Assembly: GCA_963668655.2 (NCBI GenBank)
Contig: CAXXPQ010000002.1
Span: 744,001 to 808,000 of the forward strand
DNA: 64,000 bases
Direction: 5' to 3'
Origin: G963668655 sp963668655
GTDB taxonomy: Bacteria; Myxococcota_A; SURF-8
Both the position numbers and the translations under genes were made by a program. The notes beneath the pieces were generated by a model. That model was not told where the DNA came from. It worked only from the letters and a program-made list of their open reading frames with translations, and made no database searches. This document shows, one piece after another, positions 45,191 through 53,309 of the stretch; the stretch's first letter is position 1, and the number at the start of each line of letters is the position of its first letter.

Positions 45191-45343
45191 CTATTTCTTT
45201 TCCTTGAAGGTCGTGTGTTTCCGATCCACCGGGCAGTACTTCTTGAATACCAGCTTTTGGGGGGTCGTTTTCTTGTTTTTCGTGGTGTGGTAGCGATAGC
45301 TGCAGCTTTCGCATTCCAGAATGACCTTGCTACGATTGCCCAT
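45191..45343 (-). CDS. rpmG: 50S ribosomal protein L33
   Basis: 50 residues, read directly from sequence: MGNRSKVILECESCSYRYHT to HTTFKEKK. It keeps the first zinc pair (Cys11, Cys14) and one Cys of the second (YCPVD), where CPxC would be expected. The zinc ribbon is therefore incomplete. 42 bp after tuf and 14 bp before tRNA-Trp. Confidence 0.95.
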   Translation of the reverse strand: MGNRSKVILECESCSYRYHTTKNKKTTPQKLVFKKYCPVDRKHTTFKEKK

Positions 45344-45385
45344 GGGATCCTCCAGATTTACGCGAACGGAATCGTCCGACTCCGC

Positions 45386-46576
<1,191 letters not shown>

Positions 46577-46645
46577 CACTGCCTCCTTGGGTTGCGGTAG
46601 GCTTGGAATACTTTCTTTATTAATGTTCGACCATCATTAGCATAA

Positions 46646-46669
46646 GGCAGTGGCGAAAACGCCACTGCC
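46646..46669 (-). promoter_or_regulatory. Hairpin between tRNA-Thr and tuf
   Basis: A perfect 10-bp stem (GGCAGTGGCG/CGCCACTGCC) with a four-base loop sits 13 bp after the tRNA-Thr(GGU) gene and about 70 bp before the tuf start. No T run follows. It is probably an RNA-processing or attenuation hairpin separating tRNA from mRNA. Confidence 0.55.
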
Positions 46670-46682
46670 CGAATATCGATGG

Positions 46683-46755
<73 letters not shown>

Positions 46756-46760
46756 GCTGG

Positions 46761-46833
46761 AGCGGGAAACGGGACTCGAACCCGCGACCCATAGCTTGGA
46801 AGGCTATTGCTCTACCAACTGAGCTATTCCCGC
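46761..46833 (-). tRNA. tRNA-Gly (anticodon UCC)
   Basis: 73 nt. Acceptor GCGGGAA/TTCCCGC, anticodon stem ATAGC/GCTAT with loop CTTCCAA (TCC), T-arm GCGGG-TTCGAGT-CCCGT. CCA encoded at 46758-46760. Five bp upstream of tRNA-Thr(GGU). Confidence 0.96.
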
Positions 46834-46840
46834 CGAATGG

Positions 46841-46923
<83 letters not shown>

Positions 46924-46961
46924 GGTATATGTAAGCATCGGTTGCGCGGCTTTCCGGTTGG

Positions 46962-47034
46962 AGCTGGCGATGGGACTCGAACCCGCAACCTGCTGATTAC
47001 AAATCAGCTGCTCTACCGATTGAGCTACGCCAGC
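46962..47034 (-). tRNA. tRNA-Thr (anticodon UGU)
   Basis: 73 nt. Acceptor GCTGGCG/CGCCAGC, anticodon stem GCTGA/TCAGC with loop TTTGTAA (TGT), T-arm GCGGG-TTCGAGT-CCCAT. CCA encoded at 46959-46961. First gene of the tRNA-tuf operon, about 100 bp from its promoter. Confidence 0.97.
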
Positions 47035-47133
47035 AACCGCTCACTCAAGCTGTTCAAGGTCAAAGAACCCGTTCGAGACGGCGCGGATCGGCCGCTCTTC
47101 CACATCTCCCGGCCCAGTGGCAGGGAACGGCAA

Positions 47134-47162
47134 TATATACGCACAACCCCTGGGTTTGTCAA
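47134..47162 (-). promoter_or_regulatory. Strong promoter of the tRNA-tuf operon
   Basis: Minus-strand TTGACA (47162-47157), a 17-bp spacer and TATATA (47139-47134), preceded by an A-rich stretch (CAAAAAAAAGC) that could be an UP element. Located 100 bp before tRNA-Thr(UGU). The remaining 47163-47381 gap holds the divergent gene's leader and no other gene that I can support. Confidence 0.8.
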
Positions 47163-47381
47163 GCTTTTTTTTGAGAGTTTTTCATCTCGCGTCCCGTTCC
47201 GCCAAAACCGGCGGAAGTCCGTGAAATGTCCTGTTTTTTCTCCGTTTCCACATTCCGGACGGCCTTCTGTACCACCGAAACGATAAAAAATCCAGGAAAT
47301 TCCGCCTGTATGGTCGCGGCATACAGAACGGCACGCTTCCTGCATCCCTTCACGGCGAGCTTTATATATAAGGAGGCGAAC

Positions 47382-48176
47382 ATGAATCTACGGCATCTGC
47401 TCGGCAAGGCGCGTTCGGCGAAGGACGATCTCGGAATTCTGTTGAATCACCTGTCGGAAGGCATGAAAGAGTCCGGAATCACCGGGCGTTACGCATCTTC
47501 TCCCGCGCTGTCCACCGGATTCCGGAGCCTGGATCTGTTGCTTTCGGGAACGGGTTTTCCCCGGGGGGTTTCCGTGGAAGTCTGCACGTCGGATTACGAA
47601 CTTCTGGCCGAGTTCGCCCGCCGTTTCCTTCACGCCGCCATTCGGGAGGAACGCATCTCCCTGCTGCTCGACCCTTTCGACGAATTCTCGTATCTACGCG
47701 AATATACGAATGAAAACGGAATGATCGTGCAGCTTCGGGAGAAAGATCCGCTGAAACTGGCCGCGGCGGCCATGCATTTCTTTCAGATTCGGGGAACCGA
47801 CCTGGTTCTGCTTTCTCCGGGTCTGATCTGGGAAAAGAATCTGGCGGATGGAAGCCGAAACCGGACGCGCTCCCAGGTGTTTCAGCGAACGCTGGGTTCC
47901 TTTTACTGGGCGGCGAAGCGAAGCGACTGCATCGTGGTGCTTCTTCGGCTGCTGCCGTTCGAAGCCTCCTTTCCGTCCTTGGGCTGGTCGAGCATCCGTC
48001 TGCGGCTTTTCCGGGACGCCGATCCGTCCCGCGCCCGCGTTCGCATCGAGCAGCACGCCCACGAACCCGAAGCCTGCAGACGCACCACCCTGGTCGATCT
48101 GTCCGATCCTTGGGGCGTAACGGTAAAAGCGGAAATGCGCCCAAGGGCGGCAAGCCTCCGCCTCCCGAAACCCTGA
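47382..48176 (+). CDS. RecA-like fold protein lacking the Walker A motif
   Basis: 264 residues. The start at 47382 is set by AAGGAGG 6-7 bp upstream; the upstream extension lacks any domain. Residues about 43-64 follow the RecA/ImuA opening (ALSTGFRSLDLLLSGTGFPR, then GVSVEV). Where RecA has GPESSGKT, this protein has CTSDYELLAEF, so the P-loop is gone. Later segments match RecA beta-strands (ERISLLLDPFDEF, DLVLLSPG, SDCIVVLLRLLPFE). ImuA/SulA-like relatives also have degenerate P-loops, but no imuB or dnaE2 is adjacent. Divergent from the tRNA-tuf operon. A DNA-damage or structural regulatory role is possible but unproven. Confidence 0.6.
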   Translation: MNLRHLLGKARSAKDDLGILLNHLSEGMKESGITGRYASSPALSTGFRSLDLLLSGTGFPRGVSVEVCTSDYELLAEFARRFLHAAIREERISLLLDPFDEFSYLREYTNENGMIVQLREKDPLKLAAAAMHFFQIRGTDLVLLSPGLIWEKNLADGSRNRTRSQVFQRTLGSFYWAAKRSDCIVVLLRLLPFEASFPSLGWSSIRLRLFRDADPSRARVRIEQHAHEPEACRRTTLVDLSDPWGVTVKAEMRPRAASLRLPKP

Positions 48177-48192
48177 CTCGCCCCAAAATTTC

Positions 48193-48210
48193 CCCGGGCA
48201 AGCCCGGGGT
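48193..48210. terminator. GC-rich hairpin after the RecA-like gene
   Basis: CCCCGGGC-AA-GCCCGGGG lies 16 bp after the stop codon. It has no T run on the plus strand, so it may be a weak terminator of the RecA-like gene or part of a convergent termination zone with the next hairpin. Confidence 0.4.
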
Positions 48211-48235
48211 ATTCCGCCTTCGGCCGCATAAACAA

Positions 48236-48261
48236 GAAAACCTCCCGGGGGGCCGGGAGGT
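48236..48261 (-). terminator. Terminator of the small lipoprotein gene
   Basis: Minus-strand ACCTCCCGG-CCCC-CCGGGAGGT followed by TTTTCTTG, 26 bp after the lipoprotein stop. It may also act on the convergent plus-strand gene. Confidence 0.75.
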
Positions 48262-48286
48262 CTTCCTGACTTTCGTGGAAACCGAA

Positions 48287-48538
48287 TTATTCTTCGGTGG
48301 TTCCCGCGCAATGTTCCACCAGGGCGGTGGCGGCGGCGGTGCAGTCCAGTCCGTCGCACTCGAACTTCTCGCCATCGGCTTCATAGTAGCAATCGTCCGT
48401 GGAGCAGCAAGTCTGAACCGAATCGCAACCCGTCGTGGGGGTGTCGACGCACTCATAGTCCGAATCGTCGGAGCAGCCGGCGAAATAGAACGTGGACGCG
48501 GCCAGAACCATGAGCACTACCAAAAACTTCTTAAACAT
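48287..48538 (-). CDS. Small Cys-rich lipoprotein
   Basis: 83 residues from MFKKFLVVLMVL. The second of two adjacent ATGs (48538) is preferred, since AGGAGG lies 6 bp upstream of it. Signal peptide ends TFYFAGC (lipobox). The mature part of about 65 residues has eight further Cys, including a CC pair (QTCCSTDDC), suggesting a compact disulfide-bonded domain. No family recognised. Its mRNA has a leader of about 150 nt containing a stable hairpin. Confidence 0.75.
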   Translation of the reverse strand: MFKKFLVVLMVLAASTFYFAGCSDDSDYECVDTPTTGCDSVQTCCSTDDCYYEADGEKFECDGLDCTAAATALVEHCAGTTEE

Positions 48539-48572
48539 CATTCCCCTCCTTAACAAAGAGTACGTTAGAACG

Positions 48573-48595
48573 GGGATCCGAAGATATCGGATCCC
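48573..48595 (-). promoter_or_regulatory. Hairpin in the 5' leader of the small lipoprotein
   Basis: GGGATCCGA-AGATA-TCGGATCCC forms a 9-bp stem about 35 bp upstream of the start codon. It could affect mRNA stability or translation; no known riboswitch class recognised. Confidence 0.45.
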
Positions 48596-48697
48596 AACCC
48601 GAAACTTCCAACTGACAACCTGCTCTTCATTGAACGAGCGAACCTGATCCGGAAACGGTACAGGTCCACCCTCAACGACTATCGTTAAGTGAAGATA

Positions 48698-48726
48698 TGT
48701 CTATCACATGCCCCCATCCGCGTCAA
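48698..48726 (-). promoter_or_regulatory. Candidate promoter of the small lipoprotein
   Basis: Minus-strand TTGACG (48726-48721), 17-bp spacer, TAGACA (48703-48698), with an A-rich tract upstream. The -10 match is modest. Predicted leader length is about 155 nt. Confidence 0.45.
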
Positions 48727-49222
48727 TACTTTTTTTATTCGAAATCGACTGCCGTCCCCGCCCGATTTCAGCGCTTACAAAATACAACACCCATACGCTT
48801 TGCTTAGTATTCATGACAAGCCGACGCCGGGAGCGCGGATTCTTCCGCTGCGGAGGGACGTCCCGGAGGCATTTTCTCGGCTGCGCCCGGGGGCATTCGA
48901 AATACGTCGTAACGCATGGATATCATTCATTTATTCTGTGAAAAAGCGTTCACCCGGACGGGGCGCGTTTTTCGGACCTGTTTATACATTTTGATACATC
49001 GCTGCCTTTCGGATGATCGGCATGAATAACGATGTGATTTCAACAAGTTCCAGCGGCATGGTAAAAATAGTATCCGGCCGGCTATGTCCCTTGTGATAGG
49101 CGCTTTGACCCGGCCGGGGTGCTTTTCAATGAATTCGCCCTGAAATCCAGCGGTTACATCTTCCATTCGCCGGTTTTATCGCGGCCCCTGCCGCTCCGCG
49201 TCACGCTTTTTCGAAGCACCGC
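48727..49222. other. Intergenic stretch without a supported gene
   Basis: About 500 bp between the divergent small lipoprotein and the aspartokinase promoter. It is less GC-rich than its surroundings. Short open frames lack ribosome-binding sites and recognisable domains. I see no tRNA, repeat or terminator in it. Confidence 0.6.
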
Positions 49223-49252
49223 TTGACTTTGCGTCCCCAAGCCGACTATAAA
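49223..49252 (+). promoter_or_regulatory. Candidate promoter of lysC
   Basis: TTGACT (49223-49228), an 18-bp spacer and TATAAA (49247-49252), 31 bp upstream of the aspartokinase ATG. Confidence 0.65.
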
Positions 49253-49283
49253 TGAAACGTTCATCGCGATCCGGAGCCACGCC

Positions 49284-50519
49284 ATGCAACCCGTCGTCGT
49301 TCAGAAATACGGAGGATCCTCCCTGGCCGACCTGGACAAGATCCGGGCCGTCAGCCGGCGGATCATCGCCACCCGGAAACGGGGATACCGGGTGGTGGCG
49401 GTGGTTTCCGCCATGGGGACCACCACCGACAACCTCCTGGAACAGGCCCGGGAGATTTCCAAGGCGCCCAAAAAACGGGAACTGGACATGCTGCTCAGCG
49501 TGGGCGAGCGCATCTCCATGACGCTCATCAGCATGGCCATCGAGGACCAGGGCCTGGAAGCCATCTCGTTCACCGGCTCCCAGTGCGGCATCATCACGTC
49601 CGACAGCCACAGCAACGCCCGCATCATCGACGTTCGCCCGGTGCGCATTCAGGACGAACTGGAGCGGGACCGCATCGTCATCGTGGCGGGGTTCCAGGGC
49701 ATGAGCTACAAGCGGGAGATCACCACGCTGGGGCGCGGCGGCAGCGATACCACCGCCGTGGCGCTGGCGGCGGCCCTGGGGGCGAAGTACTGCGAGATAT
49801 GCAGCGACGTGGACGGCGTCTACAGCGCCGATCCGCGCATCGTCTCGGACACCCGCAAGATCTCGGAGTTGTCCTACGACGAAATGGAGACCCTGGGCGT
49901 GGCGGGGGCTTCCGTACTGAACCCGGACGCCATCGAGTTCGCCCGACAGCGGGGACTGAAAGTGCTTCTGACCTCCACTTTTCAGGACGGCGCCGGGACG
50001 CTGCTTCTGGAAAAAAGCGCCCTGCCGGCAAACGGAGAGATCAAGGCCATCGCCACGAGAAAGCGGCTTTACCGTCTGTCGCTTTTTACGGAAACGCCGG
50101 AAAAAACGGCGGATCTCTTCCGTTTTCTGCACCTCCACCGCCTGCCGCCGGAGTGCCTGCGGACGGACTCGGAGCGTTCGGGGGCGACCGAGATCCTGCT
50201 GGATCCGGAACGCGCGCCGGACTGGTCCCGGCTGGAGAAAGCCTTTGCGGAGTCCTTCCCGGACGGCCTGCGGATCGAGGAGGATCTGGCCGCCGTGAGC
50301 GCCGTGGGCGCGGGGCTGTCCGGAAGGCCGGATCATCTGGCCCGGGCCGTGGAAGCGCTGAAAGCGGCGGGGATTTCCTGGCTCGGTCTGAATCTCTTCC
50401 GGGACCGGATCGATTTTCTCCTTCACGCCGAAGAGGCTTCCGCCGCGACGGCGGCTTTGCACGGCGAATTCTTTTCCTTCCCGAAGGACCGAGGAAAAAA
50501 CCATGTCTCTTGCGTTTGA
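49284..50519 (+). CDS. lysC: Aspartate kinase
   Basis: 411 residues. Phosphorylates aspartate, the first step to lysine, threonine and methionine. Kinase domain signatures: VVQKYGGSSLADLDKIR, VVSAMGTTTDNLLEQA, SVGERISMTLI, FTGSQCGI, TLGRGGSDTTAVALAAALGA and SDVDGVYSADPR. The regulatory region starts near 260. Its second ACT repeat keeps the AVSAVGAGLSGRPDHLARAV pattern. The first (RLYRLSLFTETPEKTADLFR) is poorly conserved, so feedback control may be altered (inference). The last 17 bp overlap the GNAT gene, suggesting coupled translation. Confidence 0.93.
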   Translation: MQPVVVQKYGGSSLADLDKIRAVSRRIIATRKRGYRVVAVVSAMGTTTDNLLEQAREISKAPKKRELDMLLSVGERISMTLISMAIEDQGLEAISFTGSQCGIITSDSHSNARIIDVRPVRIQDELERDRIVIVAGFQGMSYKREITTLGRGGSDTTAVALAAALGAKYCEICSDVDGVYSADPRIVSDTRKISELSYDEMETLGVAGASVLNPDAIEFARQRGLKVLLTSTFQDGAGTLLLEKSALPANGEIKAIATRKRLYRLSLFTETPEKTADLFRFLHLHRLPPECLRTDSERSGATEILLDPERAPDWSRLEKAFAESFPDGLRIEEDLAAVSAVGAGLSGRPDHLARAVEALKAAGISWLGLNLFRDRIDFLLHAEEASAATAALHGEFFSFPKDRGKNHVSCV

Positions 50520-50934
50520 AATCCGAAAGTTGGGCCCCAAGGAACTGGGCGAGGCGTTGGATTTTCTGGCCGCCGTTTTCATGGTGGACAAGGCCGCCAC
50601 GGCCAAGCGGCTGGGCCCGAGACTGGATTCGGACCGCCACCTGACGCTTCTGGCGAAAGCCGGAGGCGAAACCATCGGGATCATCGAGTGCGCGAGCCAC
50701 CCCACCGGCGTCATCAGCAACATTTACGTCCTGGAGGAATACCGGCGCAACGGCGTGGCCGAAAAACTTCTGGAGACCTGCGGATACTGGTTCCAGGGCG
50801 CGGGCGTGGCCCACGTCTCCTGCGAGTTTCCCATTGCGGAAGAAAGCCTGCGCGGCTTCTTCAGCACGCAGGGCTACGAGCCCGCCATGCTGAAGGTGGT
50901 CAAGGAAATCCCCCAGGACGACGAGATGCACTGA
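50503..50934 (+). CDS. GNAT-family N-acetyltransferase
   Basis: 143 residues. Acetyl-CoA-dependent acyl transfer, substrate unknown. The core GNAT strands and pyrophosphate loop are at about 67-85 (VISNIYVLEEYRRNGVAEKL, with the RxxGVA loop), and the C-terminal FFSTQGYEPAMLKV matches the usual end. The start overlaps lysC by 17 bp, with GAGG upstream. An amino-acid-related acetyltransferase acting with the aspartate pathway is possible but cannot be shown. Confidence 0.8.
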   Translation: MSLAFEIRKLGPKELGEALDFLAAVFMVDKAATAKRLGPRLDSDRHLTLLAKAGGETIGIIECASHPTGVISNIYVLEEYRRNGVAEKLLETCGYWFQGAGVAHVSCEFPIAEESLRGFFSTQGYEPAMLKVVKEIPQDDEMH

Positions 50935-50960
50935 GGAAAAGGGGGGTTCTGTGGAATGAT

Positions 50961-51043
50961 GGCCGGGTGGCCGAGATGATGGTAAGGATGGGTGCCATAG
51001 TCTCACGACATCCGAAGGATGGCGGGAGGCTGTGTGTGTCTTC
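50961..51043 (-). repeat. RAYT-flanking repeat, copy C (left end, inverted)
   Basis: On the minus strand: GAAGACACACACAGCCTCCCG, hairpin CATCC-TTC-GGATG, then GTGAGACTATGGCACCCAT and a CGGCCACCCGG box further out. It is the inverse of copy B on the other side of the RAYT gene. It ends 21 bp before the RAYT start codon, so the RAYT promoter probably overlaps it. Confidence 0.85.
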
Positions 51044-51064
51044 GTTTTGTGGTATGATGCAGTC

Positions 51065-51550
51065 ATGTCCGAATCCATTCGAAAGAAGCTCAAACACTTC
51101 AATGATCCGGGTCATGCCCATGCACTGACCTTTTCCTGTTGTCATCGCTGGCCACTTTTATCAAAGGACCGTAGCCGACAATGGATGGTTGATTCTCTTT
51201 CCGATATGTGTACGAAATACCGGTATGATTGTCTGGCTTATGTGATAATGCCGGAGCATGTACATGTGATCGTCGTGGCTCGGTCCGAAACGTACGACAT
51301 TTCGGAATTGCTGAGATCGGTGAAGCAGTCGGTATCCATCAAGGCCAAACACTGGTTGATGGGAAATGACCTCGGATGGCTGGCTAAGCTGACGTTGACC
51401 GACGGAAAGGGAAATAAACGTTTCCGTTTCTGGCAGCAGGGAGGAGGATACGACCGAAATATCATCAAGGAAAAGACACTTGATCGAACGATTGACTATA
51501 TTCACAACAACCCGGTTCGTCGGAAACTGGTTGATGATCCGGTGGTATGA
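51065..51550 (+). CDS. REP-associated tyrosine transposase (RAYT, TnpA-REP)
   Basis: 161 residues from MSESIRKKLKHF. The longer in-frame start at 51032 lies inside the flanking repeat and is rejected. The Y1/HUH fold is shown by YDCLAYVIMPEHVHVIVV (HVH metal-binding pair) and by the C-terminal IIKEKTLDRTIDYIHNNPVR helix with the presumed catalytic Tyr. These enzymes cut and join single strands at REP hairpins. Here the gene is bracketed by inverted hairpin-bearing repeats, and a third copy sits at 12701. Base composition is lower in GC than its neighbours, fitting a mobile origin. Confidence 0.85.
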   Translation: MSESIRKKLKHFNDPGHAHALTFSCCHRWPLLSKDRSRQWMVDSLSDMCTKYRYDCLAYVIMPEHVHVIVVARSETYDISELLRSVKQSVSIKAKHWLMGNDLGWLAKLTLTDGKGNKRFRFWQQGGGYDRNIIKEKTLDRTIDYIHNNPVRRKLVDDPVV

Positions 51551-51575
51551 ACGGGGCGGTATCGGATCTGTTTTT

Positions 51576-51640
51576 GAAGACACACAGCCTCCCGACCTGC
51601 GGTCGTGAGACTATGGCACCCATAAAACCCGGCCACCCGT
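51576..51640 (+). repeat. RAYT-flanking repeat, copy B (right end)
   Basis: GAAGACACACAGCCTCCCG, hairpin CGACC-TGC-GGTCG, GTGAGACTATGGCACCCAT, then CGGCCACCCG. Starts 26 bp after the RAYT stop. Arms are the same as copies A and C while the hairpin sequence differs but remains self-complementary. Confidence 0.85.
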
Positions 51641-51653
51641 CCTTCGGATGAAT

Positions 51654-51680
51654 GTCGGGCGACTTCTCACCCCGCCCGAC
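51654..51680 (-). terminator. Inverted repeat after the ferric-reductase-like gene
   Basis: GTCGGGCG, an 11-base loop and CGCCCGAC lie about 34 bp past the stop of the minus-strand membrane gene. No T run, so only a weak terminator candidate. Confidence 0.35.
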
Positions 51681-51713
51681 TCCGCGCAATAAGCTTCATT
51701 CAGATATCAACCC

Positions 51714-52319
51714 TCAAACCTTCCCTCCGCTCCCCGCCGAACGTCGTAACATCCCCACCACCAACGCACCCACGGCGAAGAGAAAGGACAGAAGCGTGAT
51801 CGGCGGCAGTCCGCCCGGCCAGGACGCGGGCGTCCACCAGCCCGGCCAGCCGTAAAACAGGCAGTGAAAAGCCGCCAGCGCCAGCGTTCCCCGCACCAGC
51901 CGGGGCAAAACGGCATGCCATGCGGCCGATTCCTCGCGCCTGGGCCAGGCCAGAAGAAAAAGCAGAAAGATTCCCAGCGAGCCCGACAGAAGCGAGAGTT
52001 CGCCCGAAAGCGACAAACCGTGCAGACCCTCCCTCGCGGCGAACATCTTGGGATAGTTGTCGGGAGAAAGCAGCGCCTGCGACAGCAGCACGTGCAGACC
52101 CGCCGCGGCGAAGCCCGCCATCCCCGCCCGCCGGCGCACGTCGTTTTCACGCGAAACGTTCGACAGGCCGATGAGGAACAGGGCGGTCATGGAGACGACC
52201 TTGTTCAGCACGTACATCGGCAGGTGGTCGAGAGGCACGCCCTTGAAGACATGGTAGCGCAGCACCGCATAGGCCAGCGACACGCCGAACACGATCGGAA
52301 CAAGGCGCGCGAGCCTCAC
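51714..52319 (-). CDS. Ferric-reductase-like transmembrane protein
   Basis: 201 residues from a GTG at 52319 whose first bases overlap the TGA of the upstream FmdE-family gene (GTGA). GAGGAG lies 8 bp upstream, so this start is preferred. About six hydrophobic segments. The pattern NKVVSMTALFLIGLSNVSR, AGMAGFAAAGLHVLLSQALL, SGSLGIFLLFLLAW and LALAAFHCLFYGW resembles the ferric-reductase/MsrQ-type membrane domain with His residues suitable for haem. This assignment rests on pattern only. Coupling to FmdE suggests a shared redox role. Confidence 0.5.
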   Translation of the reverse strand: MRLARLVPIVFGVSLAYAVLRYHVFKGVPLDHLPMYVLNKVVSMTALFLIGLSNVSRENDVRRRAGMAGFAAAGLHVLLSQALLSPDNYPKMFAAREGLHGLSLSGELSLLSGSLGIFLLFLLAWPRREESAAWHAVLPRLVRGTLALAAFHCLFYGWPGWWTPASWPGGLPPITLLSFLFAVGALVVGMLRRSAGSGGKV

Positions 52320-52924
52320 CGGCCGCTCTCCTCGCAACCCCGGCAGAGCCGCTTCCCGTCCCGCTCGATCATCTTCAGCGGCATGGTAGGTTCGCCGCAG
52401 ACCGCGCAGGGCTCGGAACGCTGCACCCGCGCCATGTCCGGAAGTTCCACCCGGGGATCGGACTTCGTGAACAACGCTTCCGTGGGGGTTTCCAGAATCG
52501 TGCGCATCGCGTTTTCACGGCGCTGGGCCAATTCGTCCCGTTCCTCCGCAGAGGCCGCGCCTTCCCGGCTTTTCATCATCAGTTCCCGGTAGCGGGGATC
52601 CAAAGGCGTCGCGCCGGATTTCAGCGAAAAGCGCGCCGCCCGGCCCGTGTCCCGGTTGAAGAAGGTGAAAACCTGCTTGCCGTAATCCTTGTGGATCAGG
52701 TTGCCCTTGCCGAAGGTGCAGCCGGTGAGCACCTGCACGGCGTCCACGCCGCAGGCGTCGTTCTCCACGATGGTCACCACCTCCTCGTCTTCCGCCCGGG
52801 TGGACTCGATCCAGGCCAGGCCCGCCTTGGCGGCCATAAACCCGATGGCCAGCCCCGGGCATTCATGGCCGTGAAAGGCCACGCAACGCGTCCAGTCTTC
52901 GTTTCTCCATGCGACGTTCGGCAT
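52316..52924 (-). CDS. FmdE-family protein with C-terminal zinc ribbon
   Basis: 202 residues. The FmdE/Tra5-type domain at about 10-140 contains CVAFHGHECPGLAIGFMAA (His-His-Cys cluster) and DACGVDAVQVLTGCTFGKGN, expected to bind metal. The C-terminus has CAVCGEP and RLCRGC, a zinc ribbon. In archaea FmdE accompanies formylmethanofuran dehydrogenase. In bacteria most relatives are stand-alone proteins, often near molybdenum or metal genes, with no settled function. Stop overlaps the start of the membrane protein gene. Confidence 0.85.
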   Translation of the reverse strand: MPNVAWRNEDWTRCVAFHGHECPGLAIGFMAAKAGLAWIESTRAEDEEVVTIVENDACGVDAVQVLTGCTFGKGNLIHKDYGKQVFTFFNRDTGRAARFSLKSGATPLDPRYRELMMKSREGAASAEERDELAQRRENAMRTILETPTEALFTKSDPRVELPDMARVQRSEPCAVCGEPTMPLKMIERDGKRLCRGCEESGR

Positions 52925-52978
52925 GCGATTTTTCCTTTCCTTTGAGAACGGAACCCGTGCAAAGCATCAAGTCGTGAT

Positions 52979-53296
52979 TCAACCGAAGCCGTCCGAATTC
53001 CCTTTTATTCCTACTTTCCGATTCCAAATCATCATTATCAACAAGAGGGTCATTGGAAATACTGCTATCGCCGAAAAGAAAATCATCAACCCAATACTTC
53101 TATCGGATCTCTCCATCATGTAAATTAAATCAATGAACATGAACGATACATATGAACAAGGAAAGCATGCCAAGAAAGCCCGTCGCATGGCTCTAACGCT
53201 GTCAGTTTTTCTTATCTTCCGACTCCAGTAGTATACGGTTATCGCCCAAGGCGAACAATAAACGCAAAGTACCAGAAAGATCATGAGCACCTGCAT
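52979..53296 (-). CDS. Small AT-rich three-helix membrane protein
   Basis: 105 residues. Three hydrophobic segments (about 3-22, 40-60 and 69-90) separated by short basic loops; no family recognised. AAGGAAG lies 8 bp upstream of the ATG. It starts 13 bp after the stop of the response regulator, so it may be the third gene of that operon. The gene and its 3' flank are distinctly poorer in GC than all neighbours (many ATT, AAA, TTT codons), suggesting recent transfer. Confidence 0.6.
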   Translation of the reverse strand: MQVLMIFLVLCVYCSPWAITVYYWSRKIRKTDSVRAMRRAFLACFPCSYVSFMFIDLIYMMERSDRSIGLMIFFSAIAVFPMTLLLIMMIWNRKVGIKGNSDGFG

Positions 53297-53309
53297 AAAA
53301 AGTTCTTCC

